64,000 bases of DNA from Crithidia sp. LVH-60A (Eukaryota > Euglenozoa > Kinetoplastea > Trypanosomatida > Trypanosomatidae). The stretch is from NCBI GenBank assembly GCA_030078075.1, contig CP119651.1, forward strand, positions 412,501-476,500, in the 5' to 3' direction. The position numbers and the translations under genes are program-made. The notes under the pieces are model-generated. The model was not told where the DNA came from and made no database searches. It saw only the letters and a program-made list of their open reading frames with translations. Below are positions 1 to 9,428 of the stretch, in pieces; position 1 is the first letter of the stretch, and every line of letters begins with the position of its first letter.

Positions 1-65
1 GAAAGAGGGAAGAAAACCCGTCCTCCCTCTTGCCTAATCTTCAAATGTCCGATTCTGCAAAAAAG
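1..65. other. Left-edge flank of tRNA-Lys
   Basis: No gene is visible here. A run of six A at 59-64 reads as six T on the minus strand directly after tRNA-Lys and would serve as its Pol III terminator. Confidence 0.5.
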
Positions 66-138
66 CGCACTCCGTGGGGATCGAACCCACGACCACACGG
101 TTAAGAGCCGTGCGCTCTACCGACTGAGCTAGGAATGC
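66..138 (-). tRNA. tRNA-Lys (anticodon CTT)
   Basis: The minus strand folds as a full cloverleaf of 73 nt including discriminator G. The acceptor arms GCATTCC and GGAGTGC pair with one G-T wobble. The anticodon stem CACGG/CCGTG holds the loop CTCTTAA, giving anticodon CTT for Lys AAG codons. The T arm GTGGG-TTCGATC-CCCAC carries the internal B-box promoter, and a six-T terminator follows. No intron is present and CCA is not encoded. It is the last of three tRNA genes transcribed on this strand. Confidence 0.96.
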
Positions 139-198
139 TACAGCACAGCCGGGGCAGATAGGAGAACTTCACTGCCAAACGCTACCTTGAAGAAAAAG

Positions 199-272
199 TA
201 CGCAGTTCGGGACTTGAACCCGAGACCTTCGCCGTGTTAAAGCGACGTCATAACCACCTAGACCAACCGCGC
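199..272 (-). tRNA. tRNA-Val (anticodon AAC)
   Basis: This is a 74-nt cloverleaf on the minus strand. The acceptor arms GCGCGGT and ACTGCGT pair with two wobbles, with discriminator A. The anticodon loop TTAACAC gives AAC (A34, presumably modified to inosine) for Val. The T arm TCGGG-TTCAAGT-CCCGA is intact. A run of five T follows one base after the 3' end, as expected for Pol III termination. It lies 57 nt after tRNA-Pro and 60 nt before tRNA-Lys. Confidence 0.95.
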
Positions 273-329
273 TTGTCTGCTGCAGCAGACTCTTTGTGAG
301 AACGGATTCCGACGCTTTTAATCGAAAAG

Positions 330-401
330 GGGTCCAGCCGGGAATTGAACCCGGGACCTCTCCCACCCTAAGGGAGAATCATGCCACTAGACCACTGGAC
401 C
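330..401 (-). tRNA. tRNA-Pro (anticodon AGG)
   Basis: This is a 72-nt cloverleaf on the minus strand. The acceptor arms GGTCCAG/CTGGACC pair perfectly, with discriminator C. The anticodon stem CTCCC/GGGAG encloses TTAGGGT, giving AGG for Pro. The T arm CCGGG-TTCAATT-CCCGG follows and TTTT comes one base after the 3' end. It is the first of the three tRNA genes in transcription order and lies about 0.8 kb past the CCT4 stop. Confidence 0.96.
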
Positions 402-1206
402 GACGGAAATGAGGAGGCAGCAGCGTCTGTTACGTATGAGGGAAGGCATCTAGTTTATTATAAGGAGGAAACCGGTAGGATTTTAAGGAAAGCCCAAACT
501 AGACGCCTGGCCAAAGCGTTACAGCAAAAAGGAGGGAAAAAAGGGGGAGGAAAGTGGAGAGAAAGTTGCGTTTCAGTGCGTCTTGTGCGCTTTTTGGCTC
601 TTCGCTCTCGTGCAACGCGCGCCTGCTCTGCGACTGTTATCGGTCCTTTCTGCTTCTTTTACCGTACCCGCCTGATCTCTCCTTTATCTTCGAGAGTATG
701 GCCGCGGTGCACGCGTCTCAAGAGCCGTGACTAGCTCTTTCTCTTTGCAATTGCTTTTGTTGCTCTCTTTGTATTTTTTCTTAGTGACGCACTGATGCGC
801 CTTACACACATACTTAAACACACTCAATAGATCAAATCCTGTCCGCCTCGGCATTACAACCCACGCAGTCCTCTCAACGAAATACGAAAAATAAAAGGGC
901 AGACAAAAAAAAAAGTTTAACAACTTGAGCGACGCCACCACAGCAACTGCTTTGTGTGTACGCCTTGTCACCTCTATAAGCGACGGAGCGATGGGAGAAG
1001 GCAAAAGGGCGAGAGAGAGAGAGAGAGTCGAGCTGACGAGAGAGCGGAAGAGCGCGACAAATGCAGTCTTCCGTCTCGTACCTCCCACTTCTGTCTCTTC
1101 TATAAAATTCAAATAAACCTCTCCTGTTCTCCCACTCTGCCGCTCTGCTACACCCCGACGCCCGACACCACAGCAACCAACTCCCTTTTCACTCAGCACC
1201 GTCGCA
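402..1206. other. CCT4 3' flank / tRNA spacer
   Basis: No convincing gene is present on either strand. The stretch holds the presumed 3' UTR and poly(A) site of CCT4 and the upstream flank of tRNA-Pro. A short (GA)n run lies near 1012-1026. Open frames here are low-complexity and overlap in several frames. Confidence 0.5.
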
Positions 1207-2850
1207 CTACAGGCGGGTCATGATGATGTCGTCGATCTTCAGAATCATCATCACCGCCTCCGACGCGAGCCGCACCGCCGACGTGCCAACAAGCAGCGGC
1301 TGCACCACGTTCTCCTCCACCATGTCCGTCACGCAGCCCTTCCGCACATTCACGCCGCTGTTCACGTTGCCCGAGGCGTGGGCGTTGCGCAGCTCCGTGA
1401 CGATCGAGATGGGCTGCAGCCCGGCGTTCTCGGCCAGCGTGTACGGGATAATCTCAAAGGCATCCGCGTACGACCGCATGCAGAAGGTCTGGATGCCCTC
1501 CGCACGCTCGCGCGCGTACTTGCCGAGCCGCATGCACACCTCGATCTCGCCCGCCGCACCGCCCGGCATGATGGCGCGCTTCTTCACAATGGAGCGGATG
1601 ACGCACAAGGAGTCGTGCAGCGCGCGCTCGGCCTCCTCCAGCATCAGAGAGTTGCTGCCGCGCAAAAAGAAGCAGATTGTCTTGCCGAAGAGCTCGTGGT
1701 TCAGCGTCGACGGCGGCGGCGGCAGCACCCCGCTCACCTTGATCACCTTCCCACTCGGCGTGCTCTCCTCGACCACCGTCTTGGCGTGGCCAAACTTGTC
1801 CTTCGTCAGGTTCTCCAGGTTCGCGACCGGCATGCAGCCGAGCGTCTTGGTGATGAAGTCGATGTCATTGCGCTCGATGTCCGTCACGACCATGATCTTC
1901 ATCTTGGCAAGGAAGTCGAGCGACTGCGCCGTCACGGCGTCGCGCAGGACGGACTTCTGCACCAGCAGCACGTTCACGCCGGCGTCCTTGATGGCCTTGC
2001 ACATCCCCAGCAGGTACTTGCGCTCCTCCTTGAGCGCGCGGTCCATCTGGGTGTAGTCGGTGATGGTCACGGTGCTCTCCATGTCCGTCTTGGGTGGCGA
2101 CAGCTGGAACTGGATCAGCGCGATGGTGGCGTCCTGGATGCGCACCGGCCCACCCGCCACACGCGACGCCTTCTGCTTGAAGACCATGCCGTTCTGGAAG
2201 AGCTCCGTCTCATCGATCGTGCCGCCGAGGGCCGACGTGATGCGGATGTCGCGCAGGTCGACGTCGCCGTTCGCACGAATGATCTTGCGCACGGCGTCCA
2301 CCGCCATCGGCGCCAGCAGGTCGCTGTTCTGCGCGATCACCTTCGAGTTGAGCGAGGTGATGGCGGCCTTGATGAGCGTCTCGCGGTCGTCGATGTCGAT
2401 CTTGATGCTCATGTCCTCCAGCACCTTCTCCGCCATCTTGGCGCACTCGTTGAAGCTCTCCGAGATCTGCGTCGGGTGGATACCCTTGTTCAGTAGCTCC
2501 TCGACGGCGCGCAGGAGAGCGCCGCACAGCACGACGACGGACGTGGTGCCGTCGCCCGCCTCGATATCTTGTGCCTTGGAGAGGTCGACCAGCATCTTCG
2601 CACACGGGTGCGTCACCTGCAGACGCGACAGAATCGTGGCGCCGTCGTTGCTGATGATCGTCTCGCCCTTGGGGTCGATGATCATCTTGTCCATGCCACG
2701 CGGCCCGAGAGAGGTGCGAATGCAGTCCGCCACCGCCTTGGCCGACGTGATGTTGCTCAGCCGCACATCGGCCTGCGCGTTGCCGTCCTTCTTGCTCTCG
2801 TTGCCCTTGCGCTGGAGCGCGGCGGGACGCTTCACGACAGCCGACGACAT
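1207..2850 (-). CDS. CCT4: T-complex protein 1 subunit delta (CCT4)
   Basis: This 547-residue protein is the delta subunit of the cytosolic TRiC/CCT chaperonin, which uses ATP to fold tubulin, actin and other proteins. The group II chaperonin signatures are visible: GPRGMDKMI near residue 49, the nucleotide-binding GDGTTS at 99-104, NAGLQPI and a GGAAGEIEV stretch in the C-terminal equatorial half. The run VLRDAVTAQSLDFLAKMKIM and the ending ILKIDDIIMTRL resemble human CCT4 more than other subunits. The start at 2850 is preferred because a good pyrimidine tract and the AG at 2857-2856 lie just upstream, which leaves a 5-nt leader and puts the longer in-frame extension outside the mRNA. It is the last protein gene before the tRNA trio. 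Length is normal for the family. Confidence 0.96.
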   Translation of the reverse strand: MSSAVVKRPAALQRKGNESKKDGNAQADVRLSNITSAKAVADCIRTSLGPRGMDKMIIDPKGETIISNDGATILSRLQVTHPCAKMLVDLSKAQDIEAGDGTTSVVVLCGALLRAVEELLNKGIHPTQISESFNECAKMAEKVLEDMSIKIDIDDRETLIKAAITSLNSKVIAQNSDLLAPMAVDAVRKIIRANGDVDLRDIRITSALGGTIDETELFQNGMVFKQKASRVAGGPVRIQDATIALIQFQLSPPKTDMESTVTITDYTQMDRALKEERKYLLGMCKAIKDAGVNVLLVQKSVLRDAVTAQSLDFLAKMKIMVVTDIERNDIDFITKTLGCMPVANLENLTKDKFGHAKTVVEESTPSGKVIKVSGVLPPPPSTLNHELFGKTICFFLRGSNSLMLEEAERALHDSLCVIRSIVKKRAIMPGGAAGEIEVCMRLGKYARERAEGIQTFCMRSYADAFEIIPYTLAENAGLQPISIVTELRNAHASGNVNSGVNVRKGCVTDMVEENVVQPLLVGTSAVRLASEAVMMILKIDDIIMTRL

Positions 2851-4144
2851 CTTTCCTTGTGAGAGAAGAAAACGCAAAAAAGCTTTTCTTTTCTCTTAGT
2901 GAGATGAAGACGCAATAAGCTTTTCTTTTTTTAATTCGGGCCTCTACTCGATGTTCGGGCGTCGATTCGTCAGATTCAGCGCGAGTGGGCGAGGTCTTCG
3001 AGAGGTGAGATAGTATTGAGTCGAAAGAGAACTTGCTGTAAAGGAGTGGTGGGGCGTAGGCGGGAATGAAGGGAAAAAAAGAAAGGAGGGCAAGCGAAGG
3101 TCAAAGAGATGGTGGTGACGCAGAGGGGGAAGTGTCACGCGACAGCAGTGATAAAAAGGAGGAAGGCACGAGGAGGAGAGATATGGACTGCAGAGAGAGA
3201 ACGAGAGATGCAGCGTTGATAGGGCGGCAGTTTAGTGACGCGACGAGGAAAGTGGGCAACTGGAGCGCAACACTGACGCCTGTGCACATAAACACACACG
3301 CCACATCAAGCCACCTTTCCCGCTGCGGTACCGCTCTTGTCGGCACGAAGGGAAGGGCAACGGTACCACCAGAGGAACGTGAAAAAAGAACCAAAGGCTG
3401 GAGAACAAGCGCAGCACAGCCTCCCAGTTGCGCACTCGAAGTGCCATCTGCGTTTACCCTCACACTGCTGACGTGCCCTATTCACACAAGCTTAATGTAC
3501 CTCCGCTGCGCAGATCGGAAAAGCAATAAGCAAATTTTTTTTTCTTCCGCGGCTTTTTTTTATTATTGTATATGTGTGCAAAGGGGGTGTCTGTGCCTCA
3601 GCAACAGCCAAGCGCAACGTCTGAGATAGGCAACTCACATTAAAAGAATGGAAAAGGGGAAAAGGAAAAAGAAAAAAAAGGACCACTACAGGAACACCAC
3701 CGCACACAGCAGGCGCACAACGTGACGCAGAGGCGGTCCGCGAACGCGGCGGAAACGCAGCTCCGACGCCCCTTTCTTTTCCTCGCGCTCTAACTGTTGC
3801 GTCGACATCACCACCTCCAGACACCGTCTGTACATAATGCAATGCTTTGTTTTTTGCTTTGTGTTTGCCTTTGCCACCTTGCCTTTTCTCTTTTAGGCGT
3901 TGCAGCGTGGTGCGCTGTCCGTGCGCAGTGGACATCAAGTGCACCGTTGTACAGCTCCTCCTCCTCTCCCGACACGCACGCATTTCCCAAACCGCACGTC
4001 GCAACGGCAGCGACGCCAGTGTCGAAGCTCACAACACCGAAAAAAAAAACTAAGAAAAAGCAGGTCGACGACTCAACAATGATAACAAAGAAGAAGCCAC
4101 ATTCAGCACAGTGCACGCAGACACGTCGGTCGCTCTCACCTTTT
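2851..4144. other. CRK1-CCT4 intergenic region
   Basis: It should hold the CRK1 3' UTR and the CCT4 splice and leader signals. Overlapping plus- and minus-strand open frames are biased in composition (Lys/Arg/Glu or Phe/Leu/Ser) and look like products of the purine/pyrimidine asymmetry. Nothing else was recognised. Confidence 0.45.
2856..2882 (-). promoter_or_regulatory. Predicted SL trans-splice acceptor of CCT4
   Basis: On the minus strand, T- and C-rich sequence runs directly to ACAAG at 2860-2856, the first AG before the CCT4 start. The predicted 5' UTR would be only 5 nt. This is inferred from pattern alone. Confidence 0.55.
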
Positions 4145-5050
4145 TCAAAACTGGAGGCTGAAGTACGGGTGGTTCAGCGCGTCCGCGGCGGTGATGCGCT
4201 CCGTCGGCTCGTAGTGCAGCAGCTTCTTCAACAGATCGACACCAGCCGGGCCAAGCTTCTCATACCCGGGCACAGAACCAAGCACGTTGTTCCACTCCGG
4301 CTCAAAGTTCTGGAGAAACTCAGGCTGTGACAGCATGTTGTTCGAGTTCGGGTAGTGGTTCATCGACGGCCACACCTCCTTGTTCGGCGTGCCAAGAAAG
4401 CGGAAGATGCGCATGAGCTGATCGGCATCGTTTTTGCCGGCGAAGAGCGGTGTGCCGGTCGCCATCTCGGAAAAGATGCAGCCGACCGACCACACATCTA
4501 CCGGCGTCCCGTAGTGCATCGAGCCGAGGAGGACGTCCGGTGGCCGGTACCACAGCGTCACCACCTCATTCGTGAACTTGCGCACGGGAATCGCAAAAGA
4601 GCGGCCAAGGCCGAAGTCGCCGAGCTTCAGCTCCTTCTCGCGCGAGATGAGCAGGTTCTGCGGCTTCAGGTCGCGGTGCAGGACGCTGCGCTGGTGACAG
4701 AACGCGACACCACGCAGCAGGTCACGCATAAAGTGCTGCACCGTCGCCGCGTCGAGGTTGCCATTTTCGCGGTCCAGGTACTTCTTCAGGTCCATGTCAA
4801 GGTACTCGAACACGATGGTGAGACGGTGCTCGCTGTGGCAGACATCGAGCAGCTTCACAATGTTCTCGTGCCGCAGCTCCTTGAGGAGCGAGATTTCGCG
4901 GATGGCAGTGCAGGGCACGCCTTCCTCCTCCGAGTCCAGGCGGATGCGCTTGAGGGCGACGGTGGCGGCGGTGGAGGTGTCGCGTGCCTTGTACACAACG
5001 CCGTAGGTGCCCTCACCAATCTTCTCCTGCCGTTCGTAGCGACTGGCCAT
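4145..5050 (-). CDS. CRK1: Cdc2-related protein kinase CRK1
   Basis: This is a complete 301-residue CDK-family Ser/Thr kinase, probably cyclin-activated and acting in G1 progression, as described for CRK1 in trypanosomatids. Visible elements are the Gly-rich loop GEGTYG at 12-17, Lys34, the cyclin-binding helix PCTAIRE at 46-52 (Cys replaces the Ser of PSTAIRE), HRDLKPQN with catalytic Asp127, DFG at 145-147, and EVVTLWYR after Thr160, the site a CDK-activating kinase would phosphorylate. Length equals a minimal CDK with no extensions. From memory the sequence is nearly the Leishmania CRK1 sequence. It sits between S23 and CCT4, as in Leishmania. Confidence 0.96.
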   Translation of the reverse strand: MASRYERQEKIGEGTYGVVYKARDTSTAATVALKRIRLDSEEEGVPCTAIREISLLKELRHENIVKLLDVCHSEHRLTIVFEYLDMDLKKYLDRENGNLDAATVQHFMRDLLRGVAFCHQRSVLHRDLKPQNLLISREKELKLGDFGLGRSFAIPVRKFTNEVVTLWYRPPDVLLGSMHYGTPVDVWSVGCIFSEMATGTPLFAGKNDADQLMRIFRFLGTPNKEVWPSMNHYPNSNNMLSQPEFLQNFEPEWNNVLGSVPGYEKLGPAGVDLLKKLLHYEPTERITAADALNHPYFSLQF

Positions 5051-6440
5051 GGCTACCTAAGGGAATGAACACAGAAGCTCGCTGAACTTCGGCTACTCTT
5101 CTTTAATTTCTTCTGACTCTTCTGCACTCTCTCTCTCTCTGTTGTTTACACAGCACCGTTATCTTTACACACCAATCAAATGATCGATACACGACGTACG
5201 GCAAGGAAAAGAAGGATAGCGACTAGCGAGATCGCAGAGAACGGGCAGGCAAACGCACACGCACTCAGACAACACCGCCGTGGATCAATCACTCGGAGCT
5301 TCGCTGCTGCCTCTGTTACACGGCTTCAATGAGCAGCCAGAACAACTTGAAAAAGGGATGAGCAACGGTGAGTCCCGCAGAATAGAGGTCCTGACAACAA
5401 GAAAAGGGAGAAGAGAAACACACACAAGAGAAAAAGAAAGGACGCTCGACAGCGCGCACGAACTAGAAAATTGTCAGGTGCCGCCGAAAAACAATTCAAA
5501 TACTGGGGAAGAAACGGTGAAAAGAAAAAAAAGAAGGGGAAAAAAAGGAGAAGCTATCGAGCCTACTGCGTCTCAGGGGAGCGTTTTAAAAATGTGTTGC
5601 GTGTCTGAGGTGGCGTCGTGTGTGTATGTGTTTGTTTGTGTTGGTGTTCGTTGCGATGTGTGTGGAGGTGACACGAGAAGAGATATAATAATCCAGTTTC
5701 GAAGGCCGCAGGGGGCTTTGCTGACGGAGGCGAAGGTGAGAAAGCGGGGAGACGCAGAAGAGAGTAGACAAGGGAGTGAACAACGAGAAGGGGTGCAGAG
5801 CACGCACACTTGCCAACCCGCAGAACGGGAAGGACGCCTGGAAAACAGCGCGCAGCTTCAGAAGGTCTCTTCGGCTAACGGCATTGGCATCAGGCGAGGC
5901 AACGATTTGCTTTTCTTATGTCAATCCCAACAATAAGTCTCACGAACCACACCTTTGGCATCGTGGTTCATTGACAATAGCGGCAACAACTCCCACTGCT
6001 TTGCCACAGAAAGCCGTATTTGTTTTCAAGGAGCAGCATCACCTCCCACCCGCGCTGGCAACATGTTTGCTTTAAACACGGACTCACATTTTTTTTCGTT
6101 CTGCTTTTCTTGTTTTGTTAGATCAAATGATAAAACAAAGAGTAAAACAAAGTCAGTACTCACCCATGAAGTGACACCAGTTGACGACAAAGCCATGCTA
6201 CGCACGTAAAGCACCAAGCCGGCAGCGGCCACGCAAAAGCCACACCGCCGCACGCCGTCGCCCCTCATCGCACCACAGCTACGCACCGCGGACGGTTAAA
6301 GCGCACAAACTGATGCGGGGGAAGACGGCAAACTGCCGCGAAGAACCAACGACTACGCGGCCCGCTGCCATTAAGTGCCTACAACGCCACAGGAAGCATC
6401 GCACGCACGCTAGCGCCGAAAGAGAACACGAACTGTTTGC
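5051..6440. other. S23-CRK1 intergenic region
   Basis: It holds the downstream flank of the left S23 gene and the long CRK1 leader. The plus strand is very purine-rich at 5390-5560 and GT-rich at 5600-5665. The 218-residue plus-strand frame here is low-complexity and antisense, and is not taken as a gene. Confidence 0.45.
5503..5553 (-). promoter_or_regulatory. Predicted SL trans-splice acceptor of CRK1
   Basis: The minus strand has a strong T/C tract at 5553-5519 followed by TTCTTCCCCAG ending at 5503. That gives a 5' UTR of about 450 nt. A weaker AG lies at 5058-5057, beside a short tract, and would leave a 6-nt leader. The longer option has the better tract, but both could be used. Confidence 0.4.
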
Positions 6441-6880
6441 TTAGTTACGCGGCTTCTCCTTCTTCTGGCGGTACAGCGCGTACAGGCCGACGCTGGACAC
6501 CTTCACGATCTTGAAACGAACTCCGGGAATATCACCGACGGCGTGGCCAGACCGGCCGAAACCGGACACCAGCACCTCGTCGTTCTCCTCGATGAAGTGC
6601 AGGCAACCATCGTTCGGCACGAAGGCGATGATCTTCTTATCGTTCTTGATCAGCTGCACACGCACGCACTTACGAATAGCGGAGTTAGGCTGCTTGGCAC
6701 CAACGCCGATCTTCTCCAGCACGATGCCCTTGGCGTGCGAGGACCCGCCGAACGGGTTCGCCTTCTTGGCCGCGAAGGTGTGCGCGCGCTTCCAGCCCTT
6801 GTCCGCCCAGCGGTTCTTGCGGCGCAGGCGCACGAGCTTACGTGCGGCGTTCTGTCCGTTAGCGTTCGTCATGTTGTCAC
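6405..6880. repeat. S23 duplicate block, left copy
   Basis: Homology with 7915-8396 covers the S23 coding region, about 35-40 nt after the stop, and only a few bases before the start. The remaining flanks are unrelated. Confidence 0.8.
6441..6872 (-). CDS. RPS23: 40S ribosomal protein S23 (uS12), left copy
   Basis: This 143-residue protein is the decoding-centre protein uS12 of the small ribosomal subunit. It contains the invariant [18 protein letters not shown] segment, the loop [10 protein letters not shown], which reaches into the A site and holds the proline hydroxylated in other eukaryotes, and [16 protein letters not shown]. Length equals human RPS23. The protein is identical to the right copy, with at least one silent difference close to the start. 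It is the downstream member of the pair, and its remaining flanks differ from those of the right copy, so the two mRNAs may be controlled separately. Confidence 0.97.
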   Translation of the reverse strand: MTNANGQNAARKLVRLRRKNRWADKGWKRAHTFAAKKANPFGGSSHAKGIVLEKIGVGAKQPNSAIRKCVRVQLIKNDKKIIAFVPNDGCLHFIEENDEVLVSGFGRSGHAVGDIPGVRFKIVKVSSVGLYALYRQKKEKPRN

Positions 6881-7956
6881 GACTGAAACTGGCTAACGAG
6901 GAGTTTTAATGTTGAGATTGTTTAGAGAGAATGCGCAAGAGAGCGCGTGTGTGTATTGTGCGATGTTTGTGAGAGACGAGAGGGTGCACACACCAAACAA
7001 AGCAAGTGGTAGCGGGCGATCACGTTGTGCAAAGACACACGCGGCATGTCATCAAAATAGTACAGAGAGAAGAACGGAGAGAGAGAAAAAGAGAGGTGAA
7101 GTGAGAGGCAGATGCCATAAAGGAGGTCCTTTGAACGAAGACCGTGAAAAAGGAGGGGGAAAACGCAAACGGGGGTCGCCCGATGTGCAGCTGCATCACT
7201 GTTGACCAGTTCGTGCTACCTTCACCTCTGTTGTCTCCAGCGCTGCGTGCCAGCGAAGAACTAACGCGAGGGGACACGACAGCCACTAATGTGACGAAGA
7301 CCCACTCGTGAAATCGAGGGACACTGAAAGATAACAAGGAGACACAGCTCTTCCTTATTACAGCCGACCTCGTGACACGTACCCACCCACGCATGCTCAC
7401 AGCAAGAGCACGGCTGGAATGAGTGCGAAGCGAAGATGTGCGTGCTCAAAACTGACCACCCGTAGCAGAGGTGATTGATCCTAGGCAGATAGCTTTTTTG
7501 CTTTGCTGCTTTTTTTTTGTTTCGGTTTAGTGATAAACTAGAAAAAAGGAAAACATACAAAAAGAGAGAGACATCGAGACATCGACGCTGTGGCGCCAAA
7601 GGGCCGCATCACTCGCGCGGTAAAACTACGAACGTGTGGGAAGCACACGTTTGCATGTGTGCGGGTAGGAGCCTGCAACGGTGAACAAGCACCCTTAACG
7701 CACCACCAACCACGCAACGAAGGCGAGGAAAGAGTGTAGCGTGCAGGTACAGAAGGCAGCTGGCAAAGCAAATTGTCAGTTAACCATTTCACCGAGCACG
7801 CTCACACAAACACACGCACTCGCAGACATCCACACAGGCACACATGTGATGGACCAGCATGCCACGCCGCGCACCTTACGATCGCAGAAGAACGAGAGGC
7901 ACGGCGGATGGCACACACGCTAGCGCCGAAAGAGGAGGAGAACACGAACTAAATTC
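6873..7956. other. Spacer between the two S23 genes
   Basis: It is the 3' flank of the right S23 gene plus the acceptor region of the left one. No protein or structured RNA gene was recognised. Confidence 0.45.
6893..7128 (-). promoter_or_regulatory. Predicted SL acceptor with long AG-free zone, left S23
   Basis: On the minus strand no AG occurs from 7128 down to 6895. The first is CGTTAG at 6894-6893, which leaves a 20-nt leader. The upstream part of the zone, around 7068-7105, is T/C-rich. The AG-free run is 234 nt. Confidence 0.6.
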
Positions 7957-8396
7957 TTAGTTACGCGGCTTCTCCTTCTTCTGGCGGTACAGCGCGTACA
8001 GGCCGACGCTGGACACCTTCACGATCTTGAAACGAACTCCGGGAATATCACCGACGGCGTGGCCAGACCGGCCGAAACCGGACACCAGCACCTCGTCGTT
8101 CTCCTCGATGAAGTGCAGGCAACCATCGTTCGGCACGAAGGCGATGATCTTCTTATCGTTCTTGATCAGCTGCACACGCACGCACTTACGAATAGCGGAG
8201 TTAGGCTGCTTGGCACCAACGCCGATCTTCTCCAGCACGATGCCCTTGGCGTGCGAGGACCCGCCGAACGGGTTCGCCTTCTTGGCCGCGAAGGTGTGCG
8301 CGCGCTTCCAGCCCTTGTCCGCCCAGCGGTTCTTGCGGCGCAGGCGCACGAGCTTACGTGCGGCGTTCTGTCCGTTGGCGTTCGTCATGATGTCGC
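7915..8396. repeat. S23 duplicate block, right copy
   Basis: This is the partner of 6405-6880. Both copies share GCTAGCGCCGAAAGAG shortly past the stop (plus-strand reading); the right copy has a few extra bases there. Confidence 0.8.
7957..8388 (-). CDS. RPS23: 40S ribosomal protein S23 (uS12), right copy
   Basis: This second gene encodes the same 143-residue uS12 protein as 6441-6872, with the same [10 protein letters not shown] decoding loop. Near-identical DNA suggests recent duplication or continuing gene conversion. Doubled ribosomal protein genes are common in trypanosomatids, where gene dosage and mRNA stability replace promoter strength. It lies just downstream of L9. Its leader is predicted at about 15 nt. 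Confidence 0.97.
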   Translation of the reverse strand: MTNANGQNAARKLVRLRRKNRWADKGWKRAHTFAAKKANPFGGSSHAKGIVLEKIGVGAKQPNSAIRKCVRVQLIKNDKKIIAFVPNDGCLHFIEENDEVLVSGFGRSGHAVGDIPGVRFKIVKVSSVGLYALYRQKKEKPRN

Positions 8397-9428
8397 GACT
8401 CTACTAAGAGATAATACAGATGGGGAAGGGGAAAGGGGTGCGGTGCAATAGAGCGCACAAGTCATTATGATAGAGAGAGAGGGATCAAGGTAAAGTGAGA
8501 GAGAGTAGAGAAAGGAAAAGTAAGAAGCACCATACTGATGCATATTGGCGCGTGGTGTCTGTGCAGCTGCTCCCAGTCGCGTCTTTCTGCGGATGACTGG
8601 GCCACGCGCCTAATCAGCCTCTTATAGGGAAGCGATTGCGTGCGAGAGCAGTACAGGAAGAAAAAAAAACGCGTGTCTTTTTTCTCGCTTTCCACACGCA
8701 AGCACGCAGCGGAGGTACGTGAGGAGCGCTAACTGCTCCTCTCTCTCTCTCTGCCCCGCACAACAGTGACAGCGCACACAGCAACTCCAAAAGAAGAAAA
8801 GCCGCCAAAGAAGCGCCGCATCGTACCTGACTGCGGAGAGCGAAGCTGCTCTTACAGCGACTGCGATGTCGCCTGCTATTTTTTTTTCTTCCTTGTTGCT
8901 TTTTGGCGTGTTTGTTTGTTTGTTCGAATCCTCCACGTTGACCTTCTCGCTCTCCTACCTCGTCCCTTCAACGGGTGACGTAGACGCCTGCCACCCACTC
9001 GGCTCTGTGAATGCGAGAGCAAAGGGAGGAGGCGAGAGCCACTCCGGTGAAGAGGGAAAGTGAAGGGGAAGAGAAGAGCCAAACGAGAAGGAAAGGAAAC
9101 AGAGAAAGGAGAAAAGAAAAAGAATCGAAACAAGAATCGAAGCACAGAAGCGAATTGGACGACCAACCGCGAGAGAGGACGAGTTCACCCCCAAAAGCAC
9201 ACAAATGACAGGGTGCAAGAGACGAGCATCAACATGAAGAACCAGAAACCGAGGTGCCGAGAAGACGACAAGAAGGAAAGGACAGACACACAAGGCGGGG
9301 TCACCTTGCTGCTGATGCTGCTGCCGCTCCCACACTTCGTCCGCACCGACACACTCTGTGGCCTCTGTCACGATGCTCGTCCCACTCTTGACAGCATATC
9401 CCTCATCGCCTCCACGCCCCCACGGAGC
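8389..9428. other. L9-S23 intergenic region
   Basis: It holds the 3' flank of L9 and the S23 acceptor. The purine-rich plus strand at 9000-9180 makes long but low-complexity open frames. No gene is supported. Confidence 0.45.
8404..8533 (-). promoter_or_regulatory. Predicted SL acceptor, right S23
   Basis: The minus strand is AG-free from 8533 to 8406 and contains the tract CCCCTTTCCCCTTCCCC. The first AG is in TCTCTTAG at 8405-8404, 15 nt before the start. Confidence 0.65.

Noticed and set aside
1378-2496. 372-codon plus-strand frame opposite CCT4
   Set aside because: It is an antisense shadow of a conserved gene and has no recognisable family.
3066-3629. 187-codon plus-strand frame between CRK1 and CCT4
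   Set aside because: Same purine-bias artefact, with competing frames on both strands.
5280-5936. 218-codon plus-strand frame in the CRK1 leader region
   Set aside because: Lys/Glu/Arg low complexity from purine-rich DNA, on the non-transcribed strand, overlapping the predicted CRK1 splice tract.
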